Below are positions 45,298-53,964 of a DNA stretch of 64,000 bases, piece by piece (position 1 is the first letter of the stretch; every line of letters begins with the position of its first letter). Location: the NCBI GenBank assembly GCA_015490535.1, contig WFXP01000080.1:39395-103394 (forward strand), in the 5' to 3' direction. The translations under genes and the position numbers were made by a program. This DNA comes from Gammaproteobacteria bacterium (GTDB taxonomy: Bacteria; Pseudomonadota; Gammaproteobacteria; Thiohalospirales; Thiohalospiraceae). The notes beneath the pieces were generated by a model, which ran no database searches, was not told the origin of the DNA, and saw only the letters and a program-made list of their open reading frames with translations.

Positions 45298-46860
45298 TCA
45301 GTGGCTGGTCCCGGCGGAGCGGCTCAGCTTGTTGTGTACGTTGTACTTGCCGGATGGCTTGCGCATGGGGATGCGTTTCAACTCCTTCAGGGTCCTGCTG
45401 TCATAGACGATCAGCGCCCCGTCCGGATCCCAGATGCTCAGCAGCGCGCGCGTCCCGTCCCTGGTGAACTCCACATGGGCGGAGGTCTTGCCGGGCGCCG
45501 GGCGCAGGGTCTTCACTATCTCCAGGGTGCGCTTGTCGATCACATGGACCGCGTCCTGGTTGGGGCCGAAGAAGACGTCCACCCAGGCATAGGGGGTGTT
45601 CTCGTGGCTGCGCATGAAAAAACCGGGGCCCAGGGTCTCGATGCGGCGGATGGTCTTCCAGCTGGTCATGTCCACCACGCTCACGATCCCCTGCTTCATG
45701 TTGGGCGTGGCCAGCACCGGACGGCCCCGGTAGATCCAGCTGATCCCGGATCCCAGATGGGGCATGCCGGGGAGATCCAGGGTGTGCGTCACCTTGCCCT
45801 GCTCCAGATCCACCACCTGGCTGGAGCCGTCCCGGGAGGTGCCGATCACCAGGGTGTACTCCTGGTTGATGAAAAAATCGTCCAGATAGCTGCTGGTCCT
45901 GATGCGGCGAATGGGGAGTGGCCCGGCACCCGCCCTGGCCGCGTCCGCCGGATAGGGGATCTCCCATAGCTCCGGTATATCCTTGAGGGCCACTATGAAG
46001 CTGTTTCTTGGTTCCGCCGCGTAGACCGCGCTGACCCGGGAGCTGTGGCCGTTGCCGTCACTGGCGGGAATGATCCGCAGCGGGGCGAGATCGCTTCCAT
46101 CCAGCAGCACCAGGGTATGGGGCAGATAGTTGGCCACCATCACGTAGCGCCCGTCGGCCGACACCGCCACGTTGCGGCTGTTGATGCCGACCCGGATCTC
46201 CGCGACATACTCCAGGTTGTATATGTCGAACTTGCTGATCCAGCCGTCACGGGAGGCGAAGAACACATAGCGCCCGCCGTTGCTGTACTTGGGGCCGCCG
46301 TGCAGGGCGAAGCGGGTGGGAAAGCGGTAGATGGGGGTGAAGGTGTCCCCATCCAGCAGGGTGGCATGGTGGTCCCCCAGCTCCACCACCACGAACAGGT
46401 TCTGCAGGTCGGCGGAGAAGCGCGGTTTGGCGGGCAGGCTGCCGGGAGTGTGGTACACCACGTGGGAGGCGCGCATCTGCTCCACTCCCCACTCCGGGAT
46501 CCGTTTCAGGGGGGTGTAGATGTACTCCACCAGGGAGTCGATGGCGGCGCTGTCCAGCCGGTCGTGGAATGCCGGCATCTGGGTGGCGGGCGCGCCGTTG
46601 CGGATCACCTCGGCGGCCCTCTTGCGGGACAGGCGCTTGAGGTTCTGCGGCAGCAGGGCGGGCCCCATGGCGCCGAGCCGCCCGGCGCCGTGACACTCGC
46701 TGCAGTGCTCCCGGTAGAGGGCGGCGGCGTCAGGGGGCTCCTGCGCCGCAGCGGCCACCGTGCAGAGGGTCAGCAGCAGCGCCGTTCCTCCCCTTCTGAC
46801 CGGCTGTTGAAAAACCCCGTTTTTTGGCGATCTGTGTGCGGTGCTCGGGTGCACCGCCAT
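45298..46860 (-). CDS. nirN: NirN-like cytochrome c / heme d1 domain protein
   Basis: About 520 aa. An N-terminal class I cytochrome c domain (heme CSECH, distal Met likely in ATQMPAFHDRL) is followed by LVEYIYTPLKRIPEWGVEQM and a d1-type eight-bladed beta-propeller (repeats such as NRNVAVSADGRYVMVANY-like NSRNVAVSADGRYVMVANYL). Terminal position of the nirCFDLGHJ-N order and this linker fit NirN, the dihydro-heme d1 dehydrogenase, rather than the reductase NirS. The start is uncertain: the ATG at 46860 gives a long n-region before the signal helix TALLLTLCTVAAAA, and the DNA upstream looks repeat-derived. Periplasmic. Confidence 0.8.
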   Translation of the reverse strand: MAVHPSTAHRSPKNGVFQQPVRRGGTALLLTLCTVAAAAQEPPDAAALYREHCSECHGAGRLGAMGPALLPQNLKRLSRKRAAEVIRNGAPATQMPAFHDRLDSAAIDSLVEYIYTPLKRIPEWGVEQMRASHVVYHTPGSLPAKPRFSADLQNLFVVVELGDHHATLLDGDTFTPIYRFPTRFALHGGPKYSNGGRYVFFASRDGWISKFDIYNLEYVAEIRVGINSRNVAVSADGRYVMVANYLPHTLVLLDGSDLAPLRIIPASDGNGHSSRVSAVYAAEPRNSFIVALKDIPELWEIPYPADAARAGAGPLPIRRIRTSSYLDDFFINQEYTLVIGTSRDGSSQVVDLEQGKVTHTLDLPGMPHLGSGISWIYRGRPVLATPNMKQGIVSVVDMTSWKTIRRIETLGPGFFMRSHENTPYAWVDVFFGPNQDAVHVIDKRTLEIVKTLRPAPGKTSAHVEFTRDGTRALLSIWDPDGALIVYDSRTLKELKRIPMRKPSGKYNVHNKLSRSAGTSH

Positions 46861-46957
46861 TTTGCACGACGAGCCATTGGGAAAGCGGGGCAGCCGGAAA
46901 CCGCGTATGCGGCTTCCGGCGTCGAAAAATGCCGGGACGGCTCTGTTCCGCATCCTG

Positions 46958-48145
46958 CTAAAGCGCAACCGGATGCCGCCCCATCTCCCGCCCATGGCCG
47001 CTCTCCTCGATGCCGATCTCCTGATCGGTCAGGTAGCAGGCGGGATCCTCCGCCCAGGGATCACCGGTCAGCTGCAGGGCGCGCACCCTGGTGTTGCCAC
47101 CGCAGATGGCGAACTCCCGGCAGCGCCCGCAGCGTCCGCCGATGGTGCGCGGGCGGGCCTTCAGACCCGCCATGACGGGATCCGAGGTATCCATCCAGAT
47201 CTCGGAGAAGGGGCGCCGGCGCACGTTGCCCAGGGTGTGGTGCCACCACATGGTGTCCGGGTGCACGTTCCCCAGGTTGTCGATGTTGGCCACGTTGACC
47301 CCCGAGCTGTTGCCGCCCCACTGGACCAGCTTCTGACGCAGATGTTCGGCCTGGGCCGGATAGCGCCGCTCCACCCAGCGCAGCAGGTACACCCCGTCGG
47401 CGTCGTTGTTGCCGGTGACGAATTCGGTGGGCCGGCCGGACTGCGCATCCGCCAGGGCCCGTTCGAACAGCAGCTCCATGGCCCGGCGGGTGGTGGCAAG
47501 GAAGGCGTCCGACTCCCGGTTCTTGTTGCCGCGCCCGGCGTAGTTGAGGTGCGAGAAGTAGAACTTGTCCACCCCCTCATCCTCCATCAGCCGTAGCAGT
47601 TGCGGCAGCTGCGCGGCGTTCTCCTCGGTCATGGTGAAGCGCAGTCCCACCTTGATGCCGTGTCGGAGGCAGATGCGCAGGCCACACAGCGCCGCGTCGA
47701 AGGCCCCCTGCTTGCGCCGGAACGCGTCGTGGGTCTTGCGCATCCCGTCGATACTGATCCCCACGTAGTGGAAGCCGGTCTCCACGATCTGTTGCACGTT
47801 GTGTTCGTCGATCAGGGTGCCGTTGCTGGAGAGGGCGACGTAGAATCCCATCTCCCGGGCGCGGCGGCCGATCTCGAAGATGTCCGGGCGCAGCAGCGGC
47901 TCTCCTCCCGACAGGATCAGCGCGGGGACACCGAAGCGGCGCAGATCCTCCATCACCCGGAACACCTCTGCGCGGCTCAGCTCGCCGGGGAAATCCTTGT
48001 CCGCCGAGATGGAGTAGCAGTGCCTGCAGGTCAGGTTGCAGCGCCGCACCAGGTTCCAGATCACCACCGGGCCGGTTGGCTGGCGCGCCGGGCGCAGCGG
48101 GGTGGGCTCCAGCAGCTCGCGCATGAAGTGGGAGATGCGGAACAT
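46958..48145 (-). CDS. nirJ: heme d1 biosynthesis radical SAM protein NirJ
   Basis: 395 aa. Radical SAM cluster motif CNLTCRHCY after VIWNLVRR, SAM-binding LSGGEPLLRPD, and a C-terminal SPASM-like Cys set (CGRCREFAICGGNTRVRA). NirJ removes propionate side chains of didecarboxysiroheme to install the keto groups of heme d1. The ATG overlaps the nirH stop (ATGA). It is followed by nirN. Confidence 0.93.
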   Translation of the reverse strand: MFRISHFMRELLEPTPLRPARQPTGPVVIWNLVRRCNLTCRHCYSISADKDFPGELSRAEVFRVMEDLRRFGVPALILSGGEPLLRPDIFEIGRRAREMGFYVALSSNGTLIDEHNVQQIVETGFHYVGISIDGMRKTHDAFRRKQGAFDAALCGLRICLRHGIKVGLRFTMTEENAAQLPQLLRLMEDEGVDKFYFSHLNYAGRGNKNRESDAFLATTRRAMELLFERALADAQSGRPTEFVTGNNDADGVYLLRWVERRYPAQAEHLRQKLVQWGGNSSGVNVANIDNLGNVHPDTMWWHHTLGNVRRRPFSEIWMDTSDPVMAGLKARPRTIGGRCGRCREFAICGGNTRVRALQLTGDPWAEDPACYLTDQEIGIEESGHGREMGRHPVAL

Positions 48146-48660
48146 CAGCCACCCCCCGGCAGGCGCAGGCCGCTCTTCTTGAGGATGCGGCTGCTGAACA
48201 GTATGCGATGGTCCCGGGCGTCTCCGCCGAGCAGTCCGGCGATGATGGCCACCTTCTGCTCCACCTCCTTGCGGTCCCGGCCGTGCACCATGGCGAACAG
48301 GTTGTAGCGCCACCGGGGAAGGTGGCGGGGGCGGTGGTAGGCGTGGCTGACGAACTCCAGCGCGCCGATCTGTTTTCCGTACTTGCGCACCAGCCGATCC
48401 GGCACGTCCCATACCGACATGCCATTGGCGCGGAATCCCAGGGTGTAGTGGTTGGGAACGGCGCCGATACGGCGGATGACGCCGCTCTCCAGCATGCGCC
48501 GCATGCGTTGCATCACCTCTTCCGTCCCGATGCCGAGCTGTTCGCCTATCTGCCGGTATGGTTCGGGCACCAGCGGCAGGCCGGCCTGGGTGGCGCGGAT
48601 GATGCGCCGATCCAGCTCGTCCGGTATCCGGGCCGTATCCACCGCCGCTTGCGGTTTCAC
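48145..48660 (-). CDS. nirH: siroheme decarboxylase subunit NirH-like
   Basis: 171 aa, AsnC/Lrp-type fold: HTH (LDRRIIRATQAGLPLVPEPYRQIGEQLG) then a ligand domain with SHAYHRPRHLPRWRYNLFAMVHG. One of four paralogs (NirD, L, G, H) that together decarboxylate siroheme. The name follows the conserved order C-F-D-L-G-H-J. Overlaps both neighbours by four bases. Confidence 0.8.
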   Translation of the reverse strand: MKPQAAVDTARIPDELDRRIIRATQAGLPLVPEPYRQIGEQLGIGTEEVMQRMRRMLESGVIRRIGAVPNHYTLGFRANGMSVWDVPDRLVRKYGKQIGALEFVSHAYHRPRHLPRWRYNLFAMVHGRDRKEVEQKVAIIAGLLGGDARDHRILFSSRILKKSGLRLPGGG

Positions 48661-49100
48661 AACTGGAACCTCAGGCCCACGAAGAACTCCTCCTTCTTGG
48701 GCATGTTGTAGACCGGGTAGCCGGTCTCACGCTCGATGTCGGCGATCACCTCCCCGATGCGCTGCGGGGTTTCGGTGGCCAGCACGAACCACATGTTGAG
48801 CCAGTGCTCCCGCGCGTAGTTGTGGGCCACCTCCGGATAGGCGTTCACCATCTCGGCCACCCGGTCGAACTCCTTTTCGGGAAGCGCCATGGCGCACAGG
48901 GTCAGGCCGCCGCCCATGCGCGCCGCATCGTACATGGGGCCAAAGCGGGATAGCTGGTTCCGTTCGAGCATCCGCTCCAGACGTTGCAGCAGCTCGGACT
49001 CGCCGATCCCCAGCTCGCCCGCCACCGCCGCGTAGGGGCGATGGCAGATGGGGAACCCGCCCTGCAGGTGGTTGACTATGGCACGGTCGATGGCGTCCAT
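48657..49100 (-). CDS. nirG: siroheme decarboxylase subunit NirG-like
   Basis: 147 aa, same AsnC-like fold: MDAIDRAIVNHLQGGFPICHRPYAAVAGELG and VAHNYAREHWLNMWFVLATE. The ATG is chosen because it overlaps the nirL stop (ATGA); frames further upstream overlap nirL and look non-coding. Fourth gene of the NirDLGH set. Confidence 0.8.
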   Translation of the reverse strand: MDAIDRAIVNHLQGGFPICHRPYAAVAGELGIGESELLQRLERMLERNQLSRFGPMYDAARMGGGLTLCAMALPEKEFDRVAEMVNAYPEVAHNYAREHWLNMWFVLATETPQRIGEVIADIERETGYPVYNMPKKEEFFVGLRFQL

Positions 49101-49576
49101 CAGCAGTAGTGCCCTCCGCGCTGCTTGAAGCAGCGTCCGCTGAACAGCACCTCGTGCGGGAACTGCTCCAGCTCCAGGCGGTTTACCATCTGCTCCAGGG
49201 AGGCGAGTACGCTGTCGCGGCTGCGCCCGTGAATCATGCAGAACAGGTTGTAGGGCCAGTCGGGGGGACGGCGCGGACGCTGGTAGCAGAGGGAGACGCA
49301 GGGCTGGCCGGAGAGCCTGCCGGCCACCTGCTCTATCCTGCTGTCCGGTATGTCCCAAACCACCATGGCGTTGGCGGTGAACCCCAGCCGCCGGTGCCGT
49401 ACCACCACGCCGAAGCGCCGGATGATTCCCCGGCGCTGCATGGCGGAGATGCGCTCCACCACCTCATCCTCCTCCATGCCCAGCCGTTCACCCAGCGCGG
49501 CATAGGGGCGGCTTACTAGGGGCAGGCCGTCCTGGATGGCGGCTATCAGGCGTTGATCGGTCTCGTTCAGCACCAT
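49100..49576 (-). CDS. nirL: siroheme decarboxylase subunit NirL-like
   Basis: 158 aa: LNETDQRLIAAIQDGLPLVSRPYAALGERLG HTH-type start and a ligand domain with LCYQRPRRPPDWPYNLFCMIHG, close to NirH. It probably pairs with another member in the decarboxylase complex. Overlaps the end of nirD by 10 bases. Confidence 0.8.
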   Translation of the reverse strand: MVLNETDQRLIAAIQDGLPLVSRPYAALGERLGMEEDEVVERISAMQRRGIIRRFGVVVRHRRLGFTANAMVVWDIPDSRIEQVAGRLSGQPCVSLCYQRPRRPPDWPYNLFCMIHGRSRDSVLASLEQMVNRLELEQFPHEVLFSGRCFKQRGGHYC

Positions 49577-50079
49577 AGCGGGAATCCAAGATCTATGTGG
49601 TACTCCCTGACCAGCGGCAGCCTTACGAGATCCAGTCCGGTAAAGTGCTCCATGTCCTCCAGCACCCTCTCCAGGTGCCCCTGGTCCGGGGCGGTGACCA
49701 CGAACCAGAGGTTGAGGCGGTGCTGCCGCTCGTAGTTGTGGTTGACCTCGTCGTAGGAGCTGATGAAGTTGGCGATCTTCTCCAGCTCATCCTCCGGAAC
49801 GGTGGTTGCGACCAGCATGCTCGCCCCGATGCCGCATGGCCTGAACACCGGGCCGACGCGGCTGATGAACCCTCTCTGTTGCAGATCTTCCAGCAGCTGC
49901 AGGATCTGGCTCTCGCTGCACCCCAGCCGTTCCGCCATCTCCGCGAAGGGGGTGGGGGAGAGCGGCAGGTGATGCTGAAACTCGTTCAGCAGGCGTCTCT
50001 CCAGCGGTGTCAGATCCTCCGGGGTGGAGGAGGGGTCCGGTGCGGCCGGGCGGATGGCGGTGCTGCCGTTGGTGTTCAT
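49567..50079 (-). CDS. nirD: siroheme decarboxylase subunit NirD-like
   Basis: 170 aa with a ~25-residue Pro/Ser-rich N-terminal extension, then LTPLERRLLNEFQHHLPLSPTPFAEMAERLG and VNHNYERQHRLNLWFVVTAP, resembling NirG. It follows nirF with a one-base gap. In some species NirD and NirL are fused; here they are separate. Confidence 0.8.
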   Translation of the reverse strand: MNTNGSTAIRPAAPDPSSTPEDLTPLERRLLNEFQHHLPLSPTPFAEMAERLGCSESQILQLLEDLQQRGFISRVGPVFRPCGIGASMLVATTVPEDELEKIANFISSYDEVNHNYERQHRLNLWFVVTAPDQGHLERVLEDMEHFTGLDLVRLPLVREYHIDLGFPLWC

Positions 50080-50080
50080 G

Positions 50081-51262
50081 TCATAGTCCGGTCCGGTGGG
50101 CGCGGGAGGTGAAGAATATCCCGCTGGGTTTGTGGATCTTCAGGGAGCCGCGCTGCTTCAGGGTGGCGGTGTCGTAGATCTTCACCAGATCCTCGTCGCG
50201 CACCGAGATCCAGACCTGCTCCCCGCGCGGGGTGAACTCCATGTGCAGGGTTCCCTTGCCGGGCTTGAGGGTGGCGATTACCTGCAGGCTCTCCGTATCT
50301 ATCACCTGGATGGTGTCGTTGTGCGGGAATGCGAAGTTGACCCAGACCTGGCGGCCGTCCGGGCGCGCCATGACGAATACCGGCTGGCCGTGCACCGGGA
50401 TGCTTGCGGTGCTCTTCCAGCCGCCCCGTTCCACCACCAGGACCTCGTGATGCCCGACGGCGGGCAGGAACGCCCGCTCTCCGGCGATGGCCCACCCCTC
50501 CAGGTGGGGCATTTTGTAGACCGGCAGCTTGCGTTCGCCCTTGCCATAGTGATCCAGGATCCGGCGTACCCCCTTTTCCGTGTGCCACAGGTCGAGCATC
50601 GCCAGGCCATCCTCGCCGAACAGGCCGGCGATGTAGTAGCGGCCATCCGGGGTGATCAGCGCATCGTACGGCTGCCGACCCACCTTTTCAAACTTTTCGA
50701 GGGCCGGGGATTCGGGGTTGTCCAGAGCGGCAATCCAGATCTCTCCGCTGTCGAACAGGCTGAAGATGAAACGTTGGCCGGGGGCATCCACCAGACCCAC
50801 GGTTCGGGATCTTTTCCCCCCGCCTATGGGGGTGGCCGGGATCTCCGCCACCGGTTGCAGATCCGATGCGGAGAAGATCTTCACCCCTCCCGGCTCGTAG
50901 TTGGATACGGCGATCAACGAGCCATCCTGGGATATGGCGCCGCCGATGCTGTTGCCTCCCTGCACGATCCGCCCCACCACGCGACCGCACAGCAGATCCA
51001 GCTTGGAGAGCCCCCCGTCGCGGCCGAACAGGTAGGCGTAGCGGGCGTCGCGCGAGAACACCGCGGATGCATGGGAGAGATCCCCCAGACCGGTAATGCG
51101 GGAGAGTATCGCGCCCCTGGTGGTGTCCACCACCACCACGTTGCCGGCCACCCGCTCGACGACGATCCCCAGATCCCCGGTGCCACGCACCTGGCACTGG
51201 GCGGCGTGGCCGGCACTGGCCAGGGGTAGCAGCAGGAGCAGGGCGAGCAGGCTTCTTCTCAA
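50081..51262 (-). CDS. nirF: heme d1 biosynthesis protein NirF
   Basis: About 393 aa. A short signal (RRSLLALLLLLPLASAGHA) then a d1-type beta-propeller related to NirS/NirN without a cytochrome c domain. HLEGWAIAGERAFLPAVGHHEVLVVERG contains candidate heme-binding His. NirF acts in the periplasm in a late step before NirN. The start chosen is TTG, which overlaps the nirC stop (TTGA) and gives the signal peptide directly; a longer ATG-started frame would lie inside nirC. Confidence 0.88.
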   Translation of the reverse strand: MRRSLLALLLLLPLASAGHAAQCQVRGTGDLGIVVERVAGNVVVVDTTRGAILSRITGLGDLSHASAVFSRDARYAYLFGRDGGLSKLDLLCGRVVGRIVQGGNSIGGAISQDGSLIAVSNYEPGGVKIFSASDLQPVAEIPATPIGGGKRSRTVGLVDAPGQRFIFSLFDSGEIWIAALDNPESPALEKFEKVGRQPYDALITPDGRYYIAGLFGEDGLAMLDLWHTEKGVRRILDHYGKGERKLPVYKMPHLEGWAIAGERAFLPAVGHHEVLVVERGGWKSTASIPVHGQPVFVMARPDGRQVWVNFAFPHNDTIQVIDTESLQVIATLKPGKGTLHMEFTPRGEQVWISVRDEDLVKIYDTATLKQRGSLKIHKPSGIFFTSRAHRTGL

Positions 51263-51597
51263 TGTTCCGGTCCCCGCTTCAGGCGGTTGGCCAGCCACAG
51301 GGCCTCCTGCCGGGAGAGGAACGGCTGCCACGGTGGCATCGGGGTCCCCGGCCTCCCGTGCAGGATGGTGGCTGCCAGCTGCTCCGCCGACTGGGAGCGT
51401 AACCGCTCCGGGAGCAGCGCCGGCCCCAGGCCGCCCTTCAGCTGCAGCCCGTGGCAGGAGCCGCAGTCGTGCCTGAGCAGGTAGGCGAGCTCCCGCTGGC
51501 GCTGTTCATCGGGCGGCCCGGCAGCGCCTGCAACCACCGGCGGAAGGAGCGTTGCCAACAGCAGATAGGGAATGGCTCTGTGCATGTTCTCCATCAT
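51259..51597 (-). CDS. nirC: periplasmic cytochrome c NirC-like
   Basis: About 112 aa with signal peptide (IPYLLLATLLPPVVAGAAG) and one heme site CGSCH, with candidate axial Met in GTPMPPWQPFL. In P. aeruginosa nirC precedes nirF, and the small cytochrome passes electrons in heme d1 maturation or to NirS. The start is ambiguous among ATGs at 51597, 51594 and 51585; the last has GGAG just upstream. First gene of the operon, about 86 bp after a DNR-type box. Confidence 0.8.
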   Translation of the reverse strand: MMENMHRAIPYLLLATLLPPVVAGAAGPPDEQRQRELAYLLRHDCGSCHGLQLKGGLGPALLPERLRSQSAEQLAATILHGRPGTPMPPWQPFLSRQEALWLANRLKRGPEH

Positions 51598-51682
51598 AAC
51601 CCAACCGCCGGAAATCACCGGGGACATTACCCGGCACCGCAATGCTGCCTGGAAATGTAGCAACCACCCTTCCGCATCCTCC

Positions 51683-51696
51683 TTGATGTCGGTCAA
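51683..51696 (-). promoter_or_regulatory. FNR/DNR-type box of the nir operon
   Basis: TTGATGTCGGTCAA has two good half sites. Towards nirC, TACATT (about 51654-51659) follows after 23 bp, the spacing expected when the activator is centred near -41.5. Confidence 0.8.
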
Positions 51697-51760
51697 GGCG
51701 ATGGATGCCTGGCGGGTATACCAAGACAATCGATGGCCCATTTTGCGAGGTGTGAAGTTC

Positions 51761-52120
51761 ATGGGCGGACACTGCACGGACATCCCCGTTTCCAGGCGCG
51801 CCTGGGTGGTGCTGTTGGCGGCTGTCGCGGCGGGAGGCGGGAGCGGGGACATCCAGGCCCGGCCGGAGAGGATCAAGCCCGACATATCGTACTATGCGGA
51901 CGAGTGCGAGGAGAGCGGCGGAGTATTCGATCTGGTGGGCGAGAAGAACCTGGAGGAGGTTTACCAGAACTACTCCTACTGCGAGGTCATCTACGATGGA
52001 CAGGGGCGGGTGAAGACCTACCGGCAGTACCGGCGTGGCAAGGCGATCCTTACCGAACACTATATCTATGACAGCAGTGGACGCCTGAGGAAGCGGCAGA
52101 GCATCGTCAACGGCGACTGA
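51761..52120 (+). CDS. hypothetical exported protein, DUF6156-like
   Basis: 119 aa: a weak signal-like helix (AWVVLLAAVAAGGGSG), then SYYADECEESGGVFDLVG and an end rich in Tyr/Arg (EVIYDGQGRVKTYRQYRRGK, YDSSGRLRKRQSIV) that resembles small DUF6156-type proteins seen near denitrification genes; this match is from memory and weak. It is divergent from nirC and shares the DNR-box region, so it may be co-regulated. Confidence 0.5.
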   Translation: MGGHCTDIPVSRRAWVVLLAAVAAGGGSGDIQARPERIKPDISYYADECEESGGVFDLVGEKNLEEVYQNYSYCEVIYDGQGRVKTYRQYRRGKAILTEHYIYDSSGRLRKRQSIVNGD

Positions 52121-52130
52121 GCCGGCCCTG

Positions 52131-52850
52131 TCAGCGCTGGCGCACGGCGCGGGCGCAGGCCCACACCTCGATTCGCTCCACGCCGGCGGCGCGCAGCACC
52201 CGGGCCATCTCGTTCACCGTATGTCCGCTGGTCACCACGTCGTCCACTATGGCCACATGAGTGGCGCGCAGCCTGTCACTGACCCGAAAGGCTCCCCGAA
52301 TGTTGCGGCGGCGCTGGTTCAGGTGTAGTTCGGACTGGGCCGCCGTGGGGCGCGCCCTGCTGCACAGGGCGGTATCTACGGGCAGTTGCAGGCGCCGCGC
52401 AACCGGCCGGGCCAGCTCCAGCGCCTGGTTGTAGCCCCGTTCGCGTAACCGTGCGGAGTGCAGCGGCACCGGGATCAGGAGCTGCGGGAGGAGGGGTGAT
52501 GCGGCGACATGTTCGGCCAGCAGCGTGCCCAGCAGCCGGGCCAGCGGGAGCTTCCGGCGGAATTTCAGGTGGCCGATCAGGTGGTTCAGCGGGTAGTCGT
52601 AACGCCACGGAGCGCGGCAGCGATCGAACAGCGGCGGGCGCTTCTGGCATGTGCCGCAGATGGAGTCTCCGCTTCCCTCGGGCAGGGGCAGGGCGCAGCG
52701 CGGGCAGCAGTGGTGGTTGAAGGGGAGCTCGGCGCGGCACTCCGTGCACAGATCCAGCCCGTCGCTGCCGGGGGCGCCGCACAGCGCGCAGCGCGGCGGG
52801 AAGAGCCAGGAGCGGGTAGCTTCTGTCCAGTTGTCTACTGCTGATTTCAT
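52131..52850 (-). CDS. comF: ComF-family phosphoribosyltransferase-like protein
   Basis: 239 aa: double zinc ribbon (CALCGAPGSDGLDLCTEC; CCPRCALPLPEGSGDSICGTC) then a PRTase domain with VPLHSARLRERGYNQALELARP and PRPP loop VAIVDDVVTSGHTVNE. Linked to DNA uptake in competent bacteria; in others of unknown role. It is divergent from bioB, the common gammaproteobacterial arrangement (comF next to bioB). Confidence 0.9.
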   Translation of the reverse strand: MKSAVDNWTEATRSWLFPPRCALCGAPGSDGLDLCTECRAELPFNHHCCPRCALPLPEGSGDSICGTCQKRPPLFDRCRAPWRYDYPLNHLIGHLKFRRKLPLARLLGTLLAEHVAASPLLPQLLIPVPLHSARLRERGYNQALELARPVARRLQLPVDTALCSRARPTAAQSELHLNQRRRNIRGAFRVSDRLRATHVAIVDDVVTSGHTVNEMARVLRAAGVERIEVWACARAVRQR

Positions 52851-52932
52851 GGTTGGATGACGGATGCCTTGGGGTTATCATAACCATCTGCTTACTGTGC
52901 GACATAACTGTCCGGCTATCTGTAAAATTTTC

Positions 52933-53961
52933 ATGAACTGTTCGAATGTGGAGGATACGCGGCACGACTGGCGACGCCGCGAGGTGGAGGAGCTGTTTCG
53001 GCTGCCCTTTACCGAGCTGCTGTTTCGGGCCCAGGCCGTTCACCGGCGCCATTTCGATCCGGCGGAGGTTCAGGTCAGCAGCCTGCTGAGCATAAAGACC
53101 GGCTCCTGTCCCGAGGATTGCGCCTACTGCCCGCAGAGCGCCTATCACGATACCGGGCTGGAGGAGGAGCGGCTGCTGGAGGTGCAGGAGGTGGTGGCGG
53201 CGGCGCGGGCCGCCCGTGAGGCCGGTGTGGGGCGCTTTTGCATGGGTGCCGCGTGGCGCTCTCCCGGTGATGCCGATCTGGAGCAGGTGGAGGAGATGAT
53301 CCGCGCGGTCAAGGGGCTGGGACTGGAGACCTGCATGACCCTGGGGATGCTGGACCGGGAGCAGGCAGAGCGGCTACGGGCGGCCGGTCTGGACTACTAC
53401 AATCACAACCTTGACACCTCGCCCGAGTTCTACGGCACGGTGATCACTACGCGCACCTACCAGGATCGGCTGGAGACGCTGCGGCATGTCCGGGAGGCGG
53501 GGATCAAGGTGTGCTGCGGCGGGATCCTCGGCATGGGCGAGGAGCGCCGCGACCGGATCGGGCTGCTGCTGCAGCTGGCCAACATGGATCCGCACCCCGA
53601 CAGCGTGCCCATCAACCTGCTGGTGCAGGTGGAGGGGACCCCTCTGGAGGGGGTGGAGGCGCTGGACAGCCTGGAGTTCGTGCGCTGCATCGCGGTGGCG
53701 CGCATCATGATGCCGGCCTCCCTGGTGCGGCTCTCCGCCGGCCGGGAGGGGATGAGCGACGAGCTGCAGACGCTCTGTTTCCTGGCGGGGGCCAACTCGG
53801 TGTTCTACGGAGAGAGGCTGCTGACCGCCCCCAACAGGGAGACCGGCAGTGATGAGCGGCTGTTCGAGCGGCTCGGCCTGAAGCGCATGGAGCCGGTGGC
53901 GGAGGGCAGCAAGGTCACCCGCAGCGGCGCCATCAGCTACCGGGCCTGCAGGAGTTCCTAG
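52933..53961 (+). CDS. bioB: biotin synthase
   Basis: 342-aa radical SAM enzyme inserting sulfur into dethiobiotin. The cluster motif [22 protein letters not shown] and the C-terminal [15 protein letters not shown] are diagnostic. I chose [13 protein letters not shown] as start; the frame upstream is open but unlike the family. First gene of a bioB-nnrS-bioF-bioH-bioC-bioD run. Confidence 0.95.
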   Translation: MNCSNVEDTRHDWRRREVEELFRLPFTELLFRAQAVHRRHFDPAEVQVSSLLSIKTGSCPEDCAYCPQSAYHDTGLEEERLLEVQEVVAAARAAREAGVGRFCMGAAWRSPGDADLEQVEEMIRAVKGLGLETCMTLGMLDREQAERLRAAGLDYYNHNLDTSPEFYGTVITTRTYQDRLETLRHVREAGIKVCCGGILGMGEERRDRIGLLLQLANMDPHPDSVPINLLVQVEGTPLEGVEALDSLEFVRCIAVARIMMPASLVRLSAGREGMSDELQTLCFLAGANSVFYGERLLTAPNRETGSDERLFERLGLKRMEPVAEGSKVTRSGAISYRACRSS

Positions 53962-53964
53962 GCG

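Noticed and set aside
45298..46860. Cytochrome cd1 nitrite reductase NirS
   Set aside because: It is a c-d1 protein, but its linker, length and terminal place after nirJ fit NirN better.
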